Source: Acidobacteriota bacterium
GTDB lineage: Bacteria > Acidobacteriota > UBA6911
Assembly (NCBI GenBank): GCA_016929335.1
Contig: JAFGIY010000132.1
Location: forward strand, 1 to 61,995
Direction of reading: 5' to 3'
DNA: 61,995 nucleotides
Shown here: piece by piece, positions 36,121-44,124 of the stretch
Layout: each line of letters starts with the position of its first letter
How positions within the stretch are numbered: the stretch's first letter is position 1
Made by a program: the position numbers and the translations under genes
The notes under the pieces: generated by a model
Databases searched by the model: none
What the model was told of the DNA's origin: nothing
What the model saw: only the letters and a program-made list of their open reading frames with translations

Positions 36121-36421
36121 CGAAATTCTTCTTTTGTTGAGCGGCGGCATTCTTTTAATGATGACGGGCGTCTACATGCTGATTCTCTACCGCAATCTCC
36201 TGCGTCTGATCATCGGAGTAGAGATTGTGTCGAAAGGCGTTACGCTTTTCTTTCTTGCGGTCGGAGTCTACCGCCAGGATATAGGATTCATACAGTCGTT
36301 GCTCGTTACTTTCATCATCGTGGAGACGGTGCTGGCCGCCATCATGCTGGCGCTGGCCGTCCGCGCGCAGAAGATATATCGCTCTCTGGACATACGGAAC
36401 TTATCGAAACTTAGGGGATGA
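36113..36421 (+). CDS. hydrogenase membrane subunit, NuoK/MrpC-like
   Basis: A 102-residue, three-helix protein from ATG 36113, overlapping the J-like stop. GVYMLILYRNLLRLIIGVEI and FIQSLLVTFIIVETVLAAIM are the NuoK pattern; the Glu residues of GVEIVSK and IVETVLAA occupy the positions of the conserved carboxylates that form the central ion path. It ends three bases before the A-like gene. Confidence 0.82.
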   Translation: MTNEILLLLSGGILLMMTGVYMLILYRNLLRLIIGVEIVSKGVTLFFLAVGVYRQDIGFIQSLLVTFIIVETVLAAIMLALAVRAQKIYRSLDIRNLSKLRG

Positions 36422-36424
36422 ACG

Positions 36425-36757
36425 ATGGATTGGTCGATACTTTTATCACCACCTGTGGCTTTCATGGCCTGCCTTCTCATCTGTGCGGGCATCTATGGAT
36501 TCGGCCGGCTGGTGGAAGAAAAGGGCAAGCCGGTGGACGGCAAGTATGAGCCATACGCCTGCGGTGAGAATTTTCCGGCTGAAAAGCTCCATTACGGATA
36601 CAGGAAGTTTTACATTGCAGCCATCTTTTTTACCATCATGCACGTAGCGGTCCTCACGATTGCCACCGTGCCCGGGGGCGCCAGCGCATATCGTGCGCTG
36701 GTTTACCTGGTAGCGATGGCAGCTTCCATATCCTTTGTGTTCATCGATTTTGATTAG
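36425..36757 (+). CDS. hydrogenase membrane subunit, NuoA-like, lacking the FDxE motif
   Basis: A 110-residue, three-helix protein. GKYEPYACGENFPAEKLHYG corresponds to the YECG loop of NuoA, and RKFYIAAIFFTIMHVAVLTI to helix 2. Where complex I NuoA has FDVE, this sequence has IMHVAV, so the conserved acidic residues are lost; compare the genuine nuoA at 13583, which has FDVE. A-like subunits are not part of the simplest Ech or Hyc hydrogenases, so its presence makes the membrane arm closer to that of complex I. Confidence 0.78.
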   Translation: MDWSILLSPPVAFMACLLICAGIYGFGRLVEEKGKPVDGKYEPYACGENFPAEKLHYGYRKFYIAAIFFTIMHVAVLTIATVPGGASAYRALVYLVAMAASISFVFIDFD

Positions 36758-36781
36758 AGGTTTTTGGGATCTTATAAAATC

Positions 36782-36853
36782 GGGTCGGCGTCGGTATCGG
36801 AATCGGGGTCGAATAAACCCAGTTTCGACTCCGATACCGAAGCTGACCCCGAA
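36782..36853. repeat. imperfect inverted repeat (GTCGGTATCGG type)
   Basis: The left part gggtcggcgtcggtatcgg and following bases, and the right part actccgataccgaagctgac and following bases, can fold on each other around gaataaacccag. It fills most of the 130-nt gap between the A-like and B-like genes. Unlike the other repeat families in the window, this one is GC-rich and built from cggtatcgg units. Confidence 0.6.
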
Positions 36854-36889
36854 AAAAAGTGATTATCGCTTCAGAAACGCAGAGGCTAT

Positions 36890-37324
36890 ATGCTGGACAA
36901 ACTTAAGACATGGGCCAGGACGAAATCCCCCTGGATTTTGCATTTCAACTCGGGCGCCTGCAATGGTTGCGATATCGAAATACTCGCGGCCTTGATGCCT
37001 AATTACGATCTGGAACGGTTCGGCGTTCTTCTGAAGGCCACGCCGCGCCATGCCGATATCCTGGTCTGCAGCGGGCCGGTGACGAGGCAGATTGCGAAAC
37101 GCCTCCGGCGAATTTATGACCAGATGCCGGAACCCAAATTTGTGGTGGCGGTCGGCGCCTGTGCCTGCAGTGGCGGCGCGTTTCGCGGATGCTATAACGT
37201 TTATGAGGGCATCGATAAGATCATCCCGGTTTCGGCATATATTCCCGGATGCCCCGTAAGACCGGAAGCGATCATAGACGGTGTGGCCAAGCTGCTCGGC
37301 AGCCTGCAGAAGAAAACTGCATAG
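36890..37324 (+). CDS. [NiFe] hydrogenase small subunit, group 4 (NuoB-like)
   Basis: A 144-residue iron-sulfur subunit carrying the proximal [4Fe-4S] cluster that hands electrons from the Ni-Fe site to the I-like subunit. Ligands are visible in NSGACNGCDIE, AVGACACSGGAF and YIPGCPVRPEAI. CSGPVTRQIAKRLRRIYDQM is the conserved helix after strand 3. It is short and has no signal peptide, as expected of cytoplasm-facing group 4 enzymes. It is followed by the C-like gene 8 nt later. Confidence 0.9.
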   Translation: MLDKLKTWARTKSPWILHFNSGACNGCDIEILAALMPNYDLERFGVLLKATPRHADILVCSGPVTRQIAKRLRRIYDQMPEPKFVVAVGACACSGGAFRGCYNVYEGIDKIIPVSAYIPGCPVRPEAIIDGVAKLLGSLQKKTA

Positions 37325-37332
37325 GGGGGAGC

Positions 37333-37794
37333 ATGACAGAAGATTTTGAAGCCAGGTTGAAGGAAGCGTTCTCCGACGAGAAGGTGACGCTGGGCGCGAA
37401 CGGACGACTTTGGGTTACATTGGATCGAAAGGAGCTGATTCCGGCAGTGGAAATGCTGCGCGACAAGTTCTCTATCCGGCAATTAGCCGTTATTGTAGGG
37501 GAAGACTTGCGCGATGCATTCCAGTGCAATTATGTGTTTACCGGTCCCAGGGTTATCGTGCTGCAAGTCCGGATAGACCACGACAATCCAAGCATTCCCT
37601 CTCTTTCGCAACTTGTCCCCGGTGCTATGGTCTACGAACGTGAAATAAAGGATTTATTCGGCATCATGCCTGTTGGCCATCCCGATCTCAGGCGGCAGGC
37701 CGTCCCCGAGGACTGGCCGGAAGGCGTATACCCGTTGCGCAAAGACGTTCAGTTTGCGCGTGGCGAGAAAGTGACCGTTGAGGAGGTTAAATAG
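37333..37794 (+). CDS. hydrogenase NuoC-like subunit
   Basis: About 153 residues from ATG 37333, preceded by GGGGGGA. FSIRQLAVIVGEDLRDAFQC, VIVLQVRIDHDNPSIPSLSQ and the ending AMVYEREIKDLFGIMPVGHP with YPLRKD are the 30-kDa NuoC/HycE-N pattern. Here it is a separate protein rather than fused to the large subunit, as in Mbh or Ech-type complexes. It is distinct from the nuoC at 13927. It ends one base before the large-subunit start. Confidence 0.87.
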   Translation: MTEDFEARLKEAFSDEKVTLGANGRLWVTLDRKELIPAVEMLRDKFSIRQLAVIVGEDLRDAFQCNYVFTGPRVIVLQVRIDHDNPSIPSLSQLVPGAMVYEREIKDLFGIMPVGHPDLRRQAVPEDWPEGVYPLRKDVQFARGEKVTVEEVK

Positions 37795-37795
37795 C

Positions 37796-38995
37796 ATGGA
37801 TGATTCGACATTTCGCATACCGATCGGTCCCCAGCATCCGTTTCTGAAGGAGCCGGCCAAATTCGATTTTGAAATCCATGGGGAAGAGATTGTAGGCGCC
37901 CGCATGAACATAGGATACAACCATCGAGGAATGGAGAAGGCCTGTGAGGCGCGGAACTACTATCAGTGCATTTACCTTCTGGAGCGAGTCTGCGGCATTT
38001 GTTCCCACTCCCACACGACCGCGTTTACACAGGCAGTTGAAGAAATCCTGAAGGTGGAAGTGCCCCGACGCGGGCTCTATCTGCGCATGCTTGTTTGCGA
38101 ACTGGAGAGGTTACACAGTCATCTGCTCTGGCTGGGGGTGGCTGCCCATGAAGTCGGCTTCGATTCGATGTTTATGCTGGTCTGGCGCGACCGCGAACTG
38201 GTCATGGATATTCTGGAAGAGATCAGCGGGAACCGGGTCAATTACGCGATCAATACCATAGGCGGCGTGCGGCGCGATATTAACGATGCACAGCGAAAAA
38301 AAATCATGGAAATGACCGGCATTCTCAGGCAGCGGCTGGATTACTACGCCCATATCGGCACCAACGAACCCAGTTTCGTTGGCCGCATCAAGGGCATTGG
38401 GACGCTGTCGGCAAAGCGCGCGGCTGAGATGTGCGTGCTGGGACCGTTCGCCCGCGCAAGCGGCGTGGATGTCGATGTCCGGCGGGATGATCCGTATGCC
38501 GCATACAAAGAGGTGGAGTTCAAGGTCATCACCAACGATTCCTGCGACATTCTGGGCCGCGTGCTTGTGCGGGTTCTCGAAATGGTGGAGTCGTGCAAAA
38601 TTATCGATCAACTGCTGACGAATCTTCCTGAAGGCGATATTGTCGCCTCCAAAGTGCCGCGCAAAGTGCCGGCAGGCATGGCCGTCAGTCGCTATGAAGC
38701 TCCACGCGGAGAAGATGTCCACTTCGTCCGCAGCAACGGTACGGAGAAGCCGGAGCGCGTCAAAGTCCGTGCTCCTACGCTGGCCAATCTCGAAGCCGCC
38801 ACCGAGTCGGTCATCGGCTCTTTTGTAGCCGATATCCCGATTGCGATCGCTTCCATCGATCCGTGCTTTTCCTGCACCGACAGAATGGCCATCATACTCC
38901 GCGACCCCGGGAAGGGCACGCGCATGACGACCTGGGAAGAACTGCGGCGCTATGGCATCGATTGGTATGGCAAGAATAAGGGGATTCGTTTCTAA
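37796..38995 (+). CDS. [NiFe] hydrogenase large subunit, group 4 (energy-converting)
   Basis: Catalytic subunit, 399 residues from ATG 37796 (GAGGAGG upstream). Both Ni-binding motifs are intact: ERVCGICSHSH (Cys66, Cys69) and DPCFSCTDR (Cys357, Cys360). This distinguishes it from NuoD/Ehr relatives that have lost these cysteines. After Arg363 a 36-residue tail remains (MAIILRDPGKGTR and onwards). In HycE of E. coli the protease HycI cuts after the Arg of the same CTDR motif, so this is likely a precursor processed by the protease at 40440. It would evolve or take up H2 while the membrane arm moves ions. The exact group 4 subtype needs phylogeny. Confidence 0.92.
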   Translation: MDDSTFRIPIGPQHPFLKEPAKFDFEIHGEEIVGARMNIGYNHRGMEKACEARNYYQCIYLLERVCGICSHSHTTAFTQAVEEILKVEVPRRGLYLRMLVCELERLHSHLLWLGVAAHEVGFDSMFMLVWRDRELVMDILEEISGNRVNYAINTIGGVRRDINDAQRKKIMEMTGILRQRLDYYAHIGTNEPSFVGRIKGIGTLSAKRAAEMCVLGPFARASGVDVDVRRDDPYAAYKEVEFKVITNDSCDILGRVLVRVLEMVESCKIIDQLLTNLPEGDIVASKVPRKVPAGMAVSRYEAPRGEDVHFVRSNGTEKPERVKVRAPTLANLEAATESVIGSFVADIPIAIASIDPCFSCTDRMAIILRDPGKGTRMTTWEELRRYGIDWYGKNKGIRF

Positions 38996-39010
38996 CCCTG
39001 GGGAGATTCA

Positions 39011-39979
39011 ATGGAATTCATCAAGCCACTATTGTACATCCTGGTATTCCCCGGTTTTGTGTTCCAGTTTGTTTTCTCGACTTATCTGGAGTGGGTGGAC
39101 CGGAAACTATATGCGCGCATGCAGAATCGGCGCGGACCTCTCTATACCGGCTATAAAGGCATGCTTCAGCCCGTAGCCGATATTTTCAAACTTTTCTTCA
39201 AGGAAGATATCGTCCCGGCCGGAGCAGATCGGTTCATGTTCAGCTTCATGCCGATACTGGGACTCGCGGCGGTCATGACAGCCGGGCTTTACATCCCGGT
39301 CTGGCTTTTTACATCCTACAACTCGTTTGAAGGCGATCTGGTAGTCGTGCTGTACCTCCTTTCCATACCTTCTCTGGTGCTGTTTCTTGCGGGTTGGTTT
39401 TCCGTCAATCCATTCAGTCTTATCGGGGCGACGCGCGTCCTCACCCAGTTGTTCGCTTACGAGATCCCGTTTTTTCTTGCCATGCTGACTCCGGCGGTGG
39501 TTGCCGGGAGCTGGCAGATACAAAAAATCGCGGTATTTCCCTGGACGAGCGGGGCGTTTTGGGTAATCGCGCTCCAGATGCTGGCGTTCCTGGTTGCGCT
39601 GCTGACATTGCAGGCGAAACTGGAGCGCGTTCCGTTCGATATTCCTGAGGCCGAAACGGAAGTTGTCGGCGGTCCGCTGACGGAATACAGCGGGAAGAAG
39701 CTGGCTTTGTTCCGGATTCAGAAAGATATTCTGATGCTGGTCGGATCGGCCTTCATCGCAGCGCTATTCCTCGGCGGATTCCCCGGCGGGATTTTGCTGG
39801 GCGTGCTGCAATTGTTGATAAAAACCACTTTTATCGTGTTCCTGCTCAGCGTTGTCCGGGCGGGTTTTGCGCGGATACGAATAGATCAGATTGTAAGTTT
39901 CAGCTGGAAATATCTCGCTCCCGTGAGTCTGGTCCAGCTTTTAATCGTTCTTATCCTTAAAGGAAATGGAGCTTTTTAA
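39011..39979 (+). CDS. hydrogenase membrane subunit, NuoH-like
   Basis: A 322-residue protein with about eight helices, homologous to NuoH/HycD/MbhM. It connects the hydrogenase module to the membrane arm. RKLYARMQNRRGPLYTGYKG, LQPVADIFKLFFKEDIVPAG, ERVPFDIPEAETEVVGGPLT with EYSGKKLAL are the diagnostic segments; the acidic stretch is conserved. It has ETEVVGG with GPLTEYSG, as in hydrogenases, rather than the complex I form seen in the nuoH at 16065. Confidence 0.9.
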   Translation: MEFIKPLLYILVFPGFVFQFVFSTYLEWVDRKLYARMQNRRGPLYTGYKGMLQPVADIFKLFFKEDIVPAGADRFMFSFMPILGLAAVMTAGLYIPVWLFTSYNSFEGDLVVVLYLLSIPSLVLFLAGWFSVNPFSLIGATRVLTQLFAYEIPFFLAMLTPAVVAGSWQIQKIAVFPWTSGAFWVIALQMLAFLVALLTLQAKLERVPFDIPEAETEVVGGPLTEYSGKKLALFRIQKDILMLVGSAFIAALFLGGFPGGILLGVLQLLIKTTFIVFLLSVVRAGFARIRIDQIVSFSWKYLAPVSLVQLLIVLILKGNGAF

Positions 39980-39981
39980 TT

Positions 39982-40371
39982 ATGGTAGCAGGCGTTTTTA
40001 TCCCTGAGCTTTTGGGAAACTTGACTGAAACTCCGGCGACACGCGACTATCCCTTTGTTAAGACTCCGGTAGCGGAAGGATTCCGCGGTACTCCGCGCCT
40101 GAGACCGGGCCTTTGTGTCGGCTGCAAAGCATGTATGCGCGACTGTACCTCGGAAGCGATCGAAATCGTGCAGAAACCGCCAAGCCCCTCGGATCCTCCT
40201 CCGGAAGAGGGAAAGAAGCCGGTAAAGAAGTTCCAGATGATCATTTATCTGGATCGCTGCATTCACTGTGCCCGCTGCGCGGAGGTCTGTCCCAAAGATG
40301 CGATCTATCTCGACCAGGAGTTCGAAGTGGCCAATTTCACGCGCGACGCACTCCGGCTGGTTTTTGAATAA
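39982..40371 (+). CDS. hydrogenase ferredoxin subunit, NuoI-like
   Basis: A 129-residue protein with two [4Fe-4S] motifs: CVGCKACMRDCTSEAIEI and CIHCARCAEVCPKDAIYL. It should pass electrons from a soluble carrier, probably ferredoxin, to the small subunit. A Pro-rich insertion (KPPSPSDPPPEEGKKP) separates the clusters, an unusual feature. It begins two bases after the H-like gene and is followed by a palindromic repeat. Confidence 0.88.
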   Translation: MVAGVFIPELLGNLTETPATRDYPFVKTPVAEGFRGTPRLRPGLCVGCKACMRDCTSEAIEIVQKPPSPSDPPPEEGKKPVKKFQMIIYLDRCIHCARCAEVCPKDAIYLDQEFEVANFTRDALRLVFE

Positions 40372-40378
40372 CAAAGAA

Positions 40379-40429
40379 GCCACGAATTGCACGAATTATA
40401 TTAATTCCTTAATCCGTGCAATCCGTGGC
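40379..40429. terminator. palindromic repeat with terminator-like features (GCCACGAATT family)
   Basis: GCCACGAATTGCACGAATT (40379-40397) pairs with AATCCGTGCAATCCGTGGC (40411-40429), followed by GCTTTTCTTT. The stem could partly terminate transcription between the I-like gene and the maturation protease, so the protease might be expressed less. The same family occurs at 12095, 23793 and 49050. Confidence 0.6.
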
Positions 40430-40439
40430 GCTTTTCTTT

Positions 40440-40907
40440 ATGGCGACGCTAACACTCACCGACATTTTGAAGGCCCGCCCGTTGCTGGTGCTGGGGATGG
40501 GCAATCCCCTTCGGGGAGATGATGCGATCGGGCACAGGCTGGCGGAAGTTCTGGCGCCTCTGAATGGGGAAGGATTCCAGGCGACCGCGGTAGGGACAGC
40601 CGTCGAAAATGCAATGCGCTGGATCCGCGAGACAGCCAACGGAACAGTGCTTCTGGTGGACGCAGTATTTGATGAATCGCTCCCGGAAGGATCCTGGGCA
40701 TTGTATCCTTCCGAACAACTCGACTCCATGTGCCACAGCACCCACTCCATTCCGCTTTCCATGCTGATAGCATACTGGCAGCGGGAAGCCCCCGGGCTGA
40801 AAGTCCACTTTCTCGGCATCAGCATCCGCAACAATAGCGAAATGACGCCTCTCACTCCTGCCCTCCAGCAGACTCTTGTCTCTCTGAAATCGTTGTTTTA
40901 CGAATAG
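40440..40907 (+). CDS. hydrogenase maturation protease, HycI type
   Basis: A 155-residue endopeptidase that clips the C-terminal tail of the hydrogenase large subunit after nickel insertion. LLVLGMGNPLRGDDAIGHRL has the GDD Asp, TVLLVDAVFD the second Asp and STHSIPLSMLI the His, the three Ni-sensing ligands of the family. GTAVENAMRW and VHFLGISI follow the HycI/HyaD layout. Its presence supports that the large subunit at 37796 is a genuine processed [NiFe] enzyme. hyp genes for the Fe(CN)2CO group are not in this window. Confidence 0.88.
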   Translation: MATLTLTDILKARPLLVLGMGNPLRGDDAIGHRLAEVLAPLNGEGFQATAVGTAVENAMRWIRETANGTVLLVDAVFDESLPEGSWALYPSEQLDSMCHSTHSIPLSMLIAYWQREAPGLKVHFLGISIRNNSEMTPLTPALQQTLVSLKSLFYE

Positions 40908-41156
40908 ATGACGATTTCTATACAAGGAATAGTCCATTCCGAAACAAGCTTCGTCATTTCGTTCAAGACACGGCTGTTTCCATCCGATATGGAGTCTGAA
41001 TCCAAAAGCAGGAGTGCAGGATTCTGCCCGCCTCGATCTGAATGCTGCGGTATCGGTCTTCATGCAGGATCTTTATCCTGATTACCGCTGCACATCCGGT
41101 GGAAAGAAATCCAAAATCATTTTTGTGATTTTGCGCCTGCGCGCGAATTTACGCCA

Positions 41157-42302
41157 ATGGGAAATGGTATTGCCGTTTCGGAGCGCCGGTATGATATTGA
41201 CACGCTGAGAATCTTCCTCATTCTTAGTGTTTTTCTGTTTCATATCGGGATTTTCTTCAGCGATCTCGGCTGGTATATCAATAATCCGGAAAAACTGTCA
41301 TGGCTTGATCCCATACTGGTCTATCTACATCAATGGCGCATGCCATTGCTGTTTCTGGTCTCAGGGGCAGGCACATATTTTGCTCTTGGCCATAAGTCGA
41401 TTTTTCATTTCATGGGGGAGCGATCGCGCAGGCTGCTTATACCTCTTGTCTTCGGCGTGTTTGTCATTGTCCCTCCCCAGATTTATATCGAAAAGAAAGC
41501 AGAGTATGATTCATTCCTGAATTTCATCCCCCACCTGTTTGAAGGAGTTTATCCGCAGGGCAATTTTGGTTGGCATCACTTATGGTTTGTCCTTTATCTG
41601 TTTGTCTGTGCGACCGCGGCGATTCCCGTCATTCTGATGCTTCGGTCGCGCATTGGTAACGGGATTTACCGGCTGTTGGAAAGGCTTTCATCAATAGAAG
41701 GATCCTTTCTGCTGCTGGCGGTCCCCCTATTTCTTTCGCAGATTCTTCTGCTTCGACATTTCCCACAGGAAACACACGCATTAATCGATGACTGGGCTTA
41801 TGTTAGTTACAGCTATCTGTTTTTCCTGTACGGCTATGTGCTGTTATCCAAAAGCGTACTGGTTGAAAATTTGATTAAGCAGCGAAGAATTTATGCAGGT
41901 TATGCCCTGTCGCTTTCCTTTTTTTTCTTTCTGTGCTGGTATAGCGGAATTGAGCCCTATATTCACAACTCCATTGAGCTTTTCCTGTCCTGCCTGAGCA
42001 CGCTATCAATGGCGTTGGCTTTTGTCGGATATGCTGCAAAGTATTTAAATCGTGATTATGGCTGGAGGCAGTATCTGAATGAAGCCATCTATCCATTCTA
42101 TATCCTGCATCAGACTGCCATTATCATTTTCGCATATTTGCTGGTAAACAGCCGACTGGCGATCGGGATGAAGGCATCTATCCTTGCCTTGGGCAGCTTT
42201 ACGGCCTGTGTGGTTGTTTTTGTGCTGTTTATCAGACCGTTTAATTTCACGCGGCTTCTCTTCGGCATGCATAGGAAAAGAGAATTGCATGCAAAGAGTT
42301 GA
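41157..42302 (+). CDS. membrane acyltransferase family 3 (OatA/NodX-like)
   Basis: A 381-residue protein with about ten hydrophobic helices. RRYDIDTLRIFLILSVFLFH near the start carries the conserved Arg and His, and KSIFHFMGERSRRLLIPLVF, GNFGWHHLWFVLYLFVC and AIYPFYILHQTAIIIFAYLL are typical of acyltransferase 3 proteins, which O-acylate sugars in the envelope. There is no SGNH extension. It is a single gene; the acceptor cannot be inferred. The 250 nt upstream hold no gene. Confidence 0.85.
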   Translation: MGNGIAVSERRYDIDTLRIFLILSVFLFHIGIFFSDLGWYINNPEKLSWLDPILVYLHQWRMPLLFLVSGAGTYFALGHKSIFHFMGERSRRLLIPLVFGVFVIVPPQIYIEKKAEYDSFLNFIPHLFEGVYPQGNFGWHHLWFVLYLFVCATAAIPVILMLRSRIGNGIYRLLERLSSIEGSFLLLAVPLFLSQILLLRHFPQETHALIDDWAYVSYSYLFFLYGYVLLSKSVLVENLIKQRRIYAGYALSLSFFFFLCWYSGIEPYIHNSIELFLSCLSTLSMALAFVGYAAKYLNRDYGWRQYLNEAIYPFYILHQTAIIIFAYLLVNSRLAIGMKASILALGSFTACVVVFVLFIRPFNFTRLLFGMHRKRELHAKS

Positions 42303-42455
42303 ACAAGAATGCATAGCAGGCTGCGTCGAGTTTTTAGGACGAGCATTCCGCGCTTCTATTGTCAGGAGCTATACACTCTATGCAGTCCGCCGATAGACGG
42401 ATTAAAATTATGTTCCTTCTAAAAATAGAAATTGGTGCAACCGGCATCACGCCTT

Positions 42456-43316
42456 TCAATTTTTCCCGGATGGGAAATAGATGGGTTCTCCATACTCGCG
42501 GATCCCGAATTCAGCGATAATTCTGCTGCCGTCGTCGCCGGTCATGAATTCGTAGAATTTCTCCGCCAGAGCTTGGTTATATTGAAGGTTTGCATGTTTC
42601 GCCGCGCTTATAAGACAGATTTCATATTGATTGGGAGGGCCTTGAACCAGGCGCTTTAAATTAGGAGCCTTTGATTTATGCAGAGCCCAGGTCGAAGAAT
42701 CGAGCATATGGTACTGGCCATGCAGATCGGCATGAAGAAGCGAGGATAGCATGAATTCCCGGCTTATCTCATACCAGGTTGCCTTTTGGGGATTCAGTCG
42801 CAATGTATCCCATATCTTGCCTTCCAGGATATGCATTCCTCCCCCATCGCCCCTTGAAAGATATGCAGCCTTTGCATTGAAAATCCTTTTGTGGGCTTCA
42901 ATGAGATCTGAAAGACCGGCAATGCCGGCGGGATCCGCCGCCGGGCCGACAATTATCGTGTAGTTGTGCATCAGGTCGGCTCTCCTGGATACATGGCCTT
43001 GCGAAACAAGCTTTGCCGTAGCTTCTCTCTCATGCCCTATGGTTATGTGAACCAGGCCGTGCCTCGCCAGATCCAGTCCCGGTCCTGTCGGTGTTTTGAC
43101 GCAGCGCACTGCGCCTCCGTTTTTCGACTGAAAGGATTTCGCCAGTTCATCGATCAGCCCAAGTTCAAAAGGGCTTCCCGTGGCGATAACAATCTGTTCG
43201 TACTGCTGAGGAAATGCGGCCGCATACGATCCAAGAATCCAGAAAACAATCAAAACCATCGAACGGTTTTTGGTTTGAAATGGATTTTTGCGGATGGATG
43301 TTGGTCTGAGAATCAT
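42456..43316 (-). CDS. TupA-like periplasmic binding protein with altered ligand motifs
   Basis: About 286 residues from ATG 43316 (GGGGGCAT spacer) with a signal peptide ending AAAFPQQ. The frame follows tungstate-binding TupA: IVIATGSPFELGLIDELAKS, TPTGPGLDLARHGLVHITIG, MHNYTIIVGPAADPAGIAGL and YLSRGDGGGMHILEGKIWDT. In TupA the equivalent ligand segments read like ATTTST and RGDDSGTH. Here the Thr/Ser ligands are replaced (ATGSP, GGGMH), so the ligand may not be tungstate. No permease or ATPase gene is adjacent. It is the last gene of a minus-strand operon with the FmdE-like and methylase-fold genes. Confidence 0.8.
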   Translation of the reverse strand: MILRPTSIRKNPFQTKNRSMVLIVFWILGSYAAAFPQQYEQIVIATGSPFELGLIDELAKSFQSKNGGAVRCVKTPTGPGLDLARHGLVHITIGHEREATAKLVSQGHVSRRADLMHNYTIIVGPAADPAGIAGLSDLIEAHKRIFNAKAAYLSRGDGGGMHILEGKIWDTLRLNPQKATWYEISREFMLSSLLHADLHGQYHMLDSSTWALHKSKAPNLKRLVQGPPNQYEICLISAAKHANLQYNQALAEKFYEFMTGDDGSRIIAEFGIREYGEPIYFPSGKN

Positions 43317-43416
43317 ATGCCCCCTTTTCAACGATACCGGAGATTTGTATTCCCTGGATGAGCTTCAAGCAGGGACTCAGCCCCCTGCCGCCTGCGGAGA
43401 TAGTAGGACAATCGCT

Positions 43417-44115
43417 TCAATCGTTGACGGTAAATGATGTGGAGCTTTGATGTGCCGGCATCAGAGTCCCCCACATAATTGTTTTATAGGGTTTCGGCTT
43501 CCCGAATAGATCTTCAAAGGACATCGTCGGGAACTTCAGAATTATTTCTTTCATATAATCATGCAGAACCTGCCACTCCTCGGAACTGAGCTTCTTCTCA
43601 GACTGCTTCTTTTTATAATCAAAAAAATCTTTTGGAAAATGCTCCGGCTTTAACCGAATATCCACAGCAGTACTGGTCGATTTTCGATAAAGGGTATAAA
43701 TGAAAGAGTCCCTGCTTGCCATCATCCCTTTGGGCGGAGCCGTCTTCTGTTTCCGGTCTTCGCCTATCATGACCAGATCCAGCAAATCCAGTCCCCCGGA
43801 TATCGGCGTTCTTACAACTATTGCCAGATCCTTTTGTTCCGGAATCTCCTTGTCAAACAGAAGAAGGAGTCCGTATTGCAGGGCTCGGAAAGTGGTCGTG
43901 ATCCCGGGACACGAATGACCGTGAACGCGGAAGGCATCCGCTAAAGATATTTTTCGTACCGCCCCATCCGCCTTTATCGTGATAGGTTCAACGGCAGGAG
44001 TGGATTCCCGGACGCCTTTTGCGGCATGGCAGGTAGCGCACTCGCTGCCCAAAAGCGGGGATGTACAAATCGCCAAAAGCAGAATTGCCGGCGTGATCCG
44101 CAATTTGCAAAACAT
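43417..44115 (-). CDS. exported FmdE-like protein with N-terminal CxxCH motif
   Basis: A 232-residue protein, ATG 44115 with AGGGGGC upstream. It has a signal peptide (about 1-24), then ECATCHAAK, a CxxCH motif at residues 26-30 that could attach a c-type heme. Residues about 60-215 form an FmdE-type domain with VHGHSCPGI (His65, His67, Cys69), the hallmark of formylmethanofuran dehydrogenase subunit E relatives, and VRTPISGGLDLLDLVMIGED. FmdE proteins are normally cytoplasmic and of unknown precise role. An exported one with a possible heme is odd. It lies 10 nt downstream of the methylase-fold gene. Confidence 0.8.
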   Translation of the reverse strand: MFCKLRITPAILLLAICTSPLLGSECATCHAAKGVRESTPAVEPITIKADGAVRKISLADAFRVHGHSCPGITTTFRALQYGLLLLFDKEIPEQKDLAIVVRTPISGGLDLLDLVMIGEDRKQKTAPPKGMMASRDSFIYTLYRKSTSTAVDIRLKPEHFPKDFFDYKKKQSEKKLSSEEWQVLHDYMKEIILKFPTMSFEDLFGKPKPYKTIMWGTLMPAHQSSTSFTVND

Positions 44116-44124
44116 AGAAGCCCC

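Noticed and set aside
40907..41156. Gene between the maturation protease and the acyltransferase
   Set aside because: Only short frames without ribosome sites or motifs.
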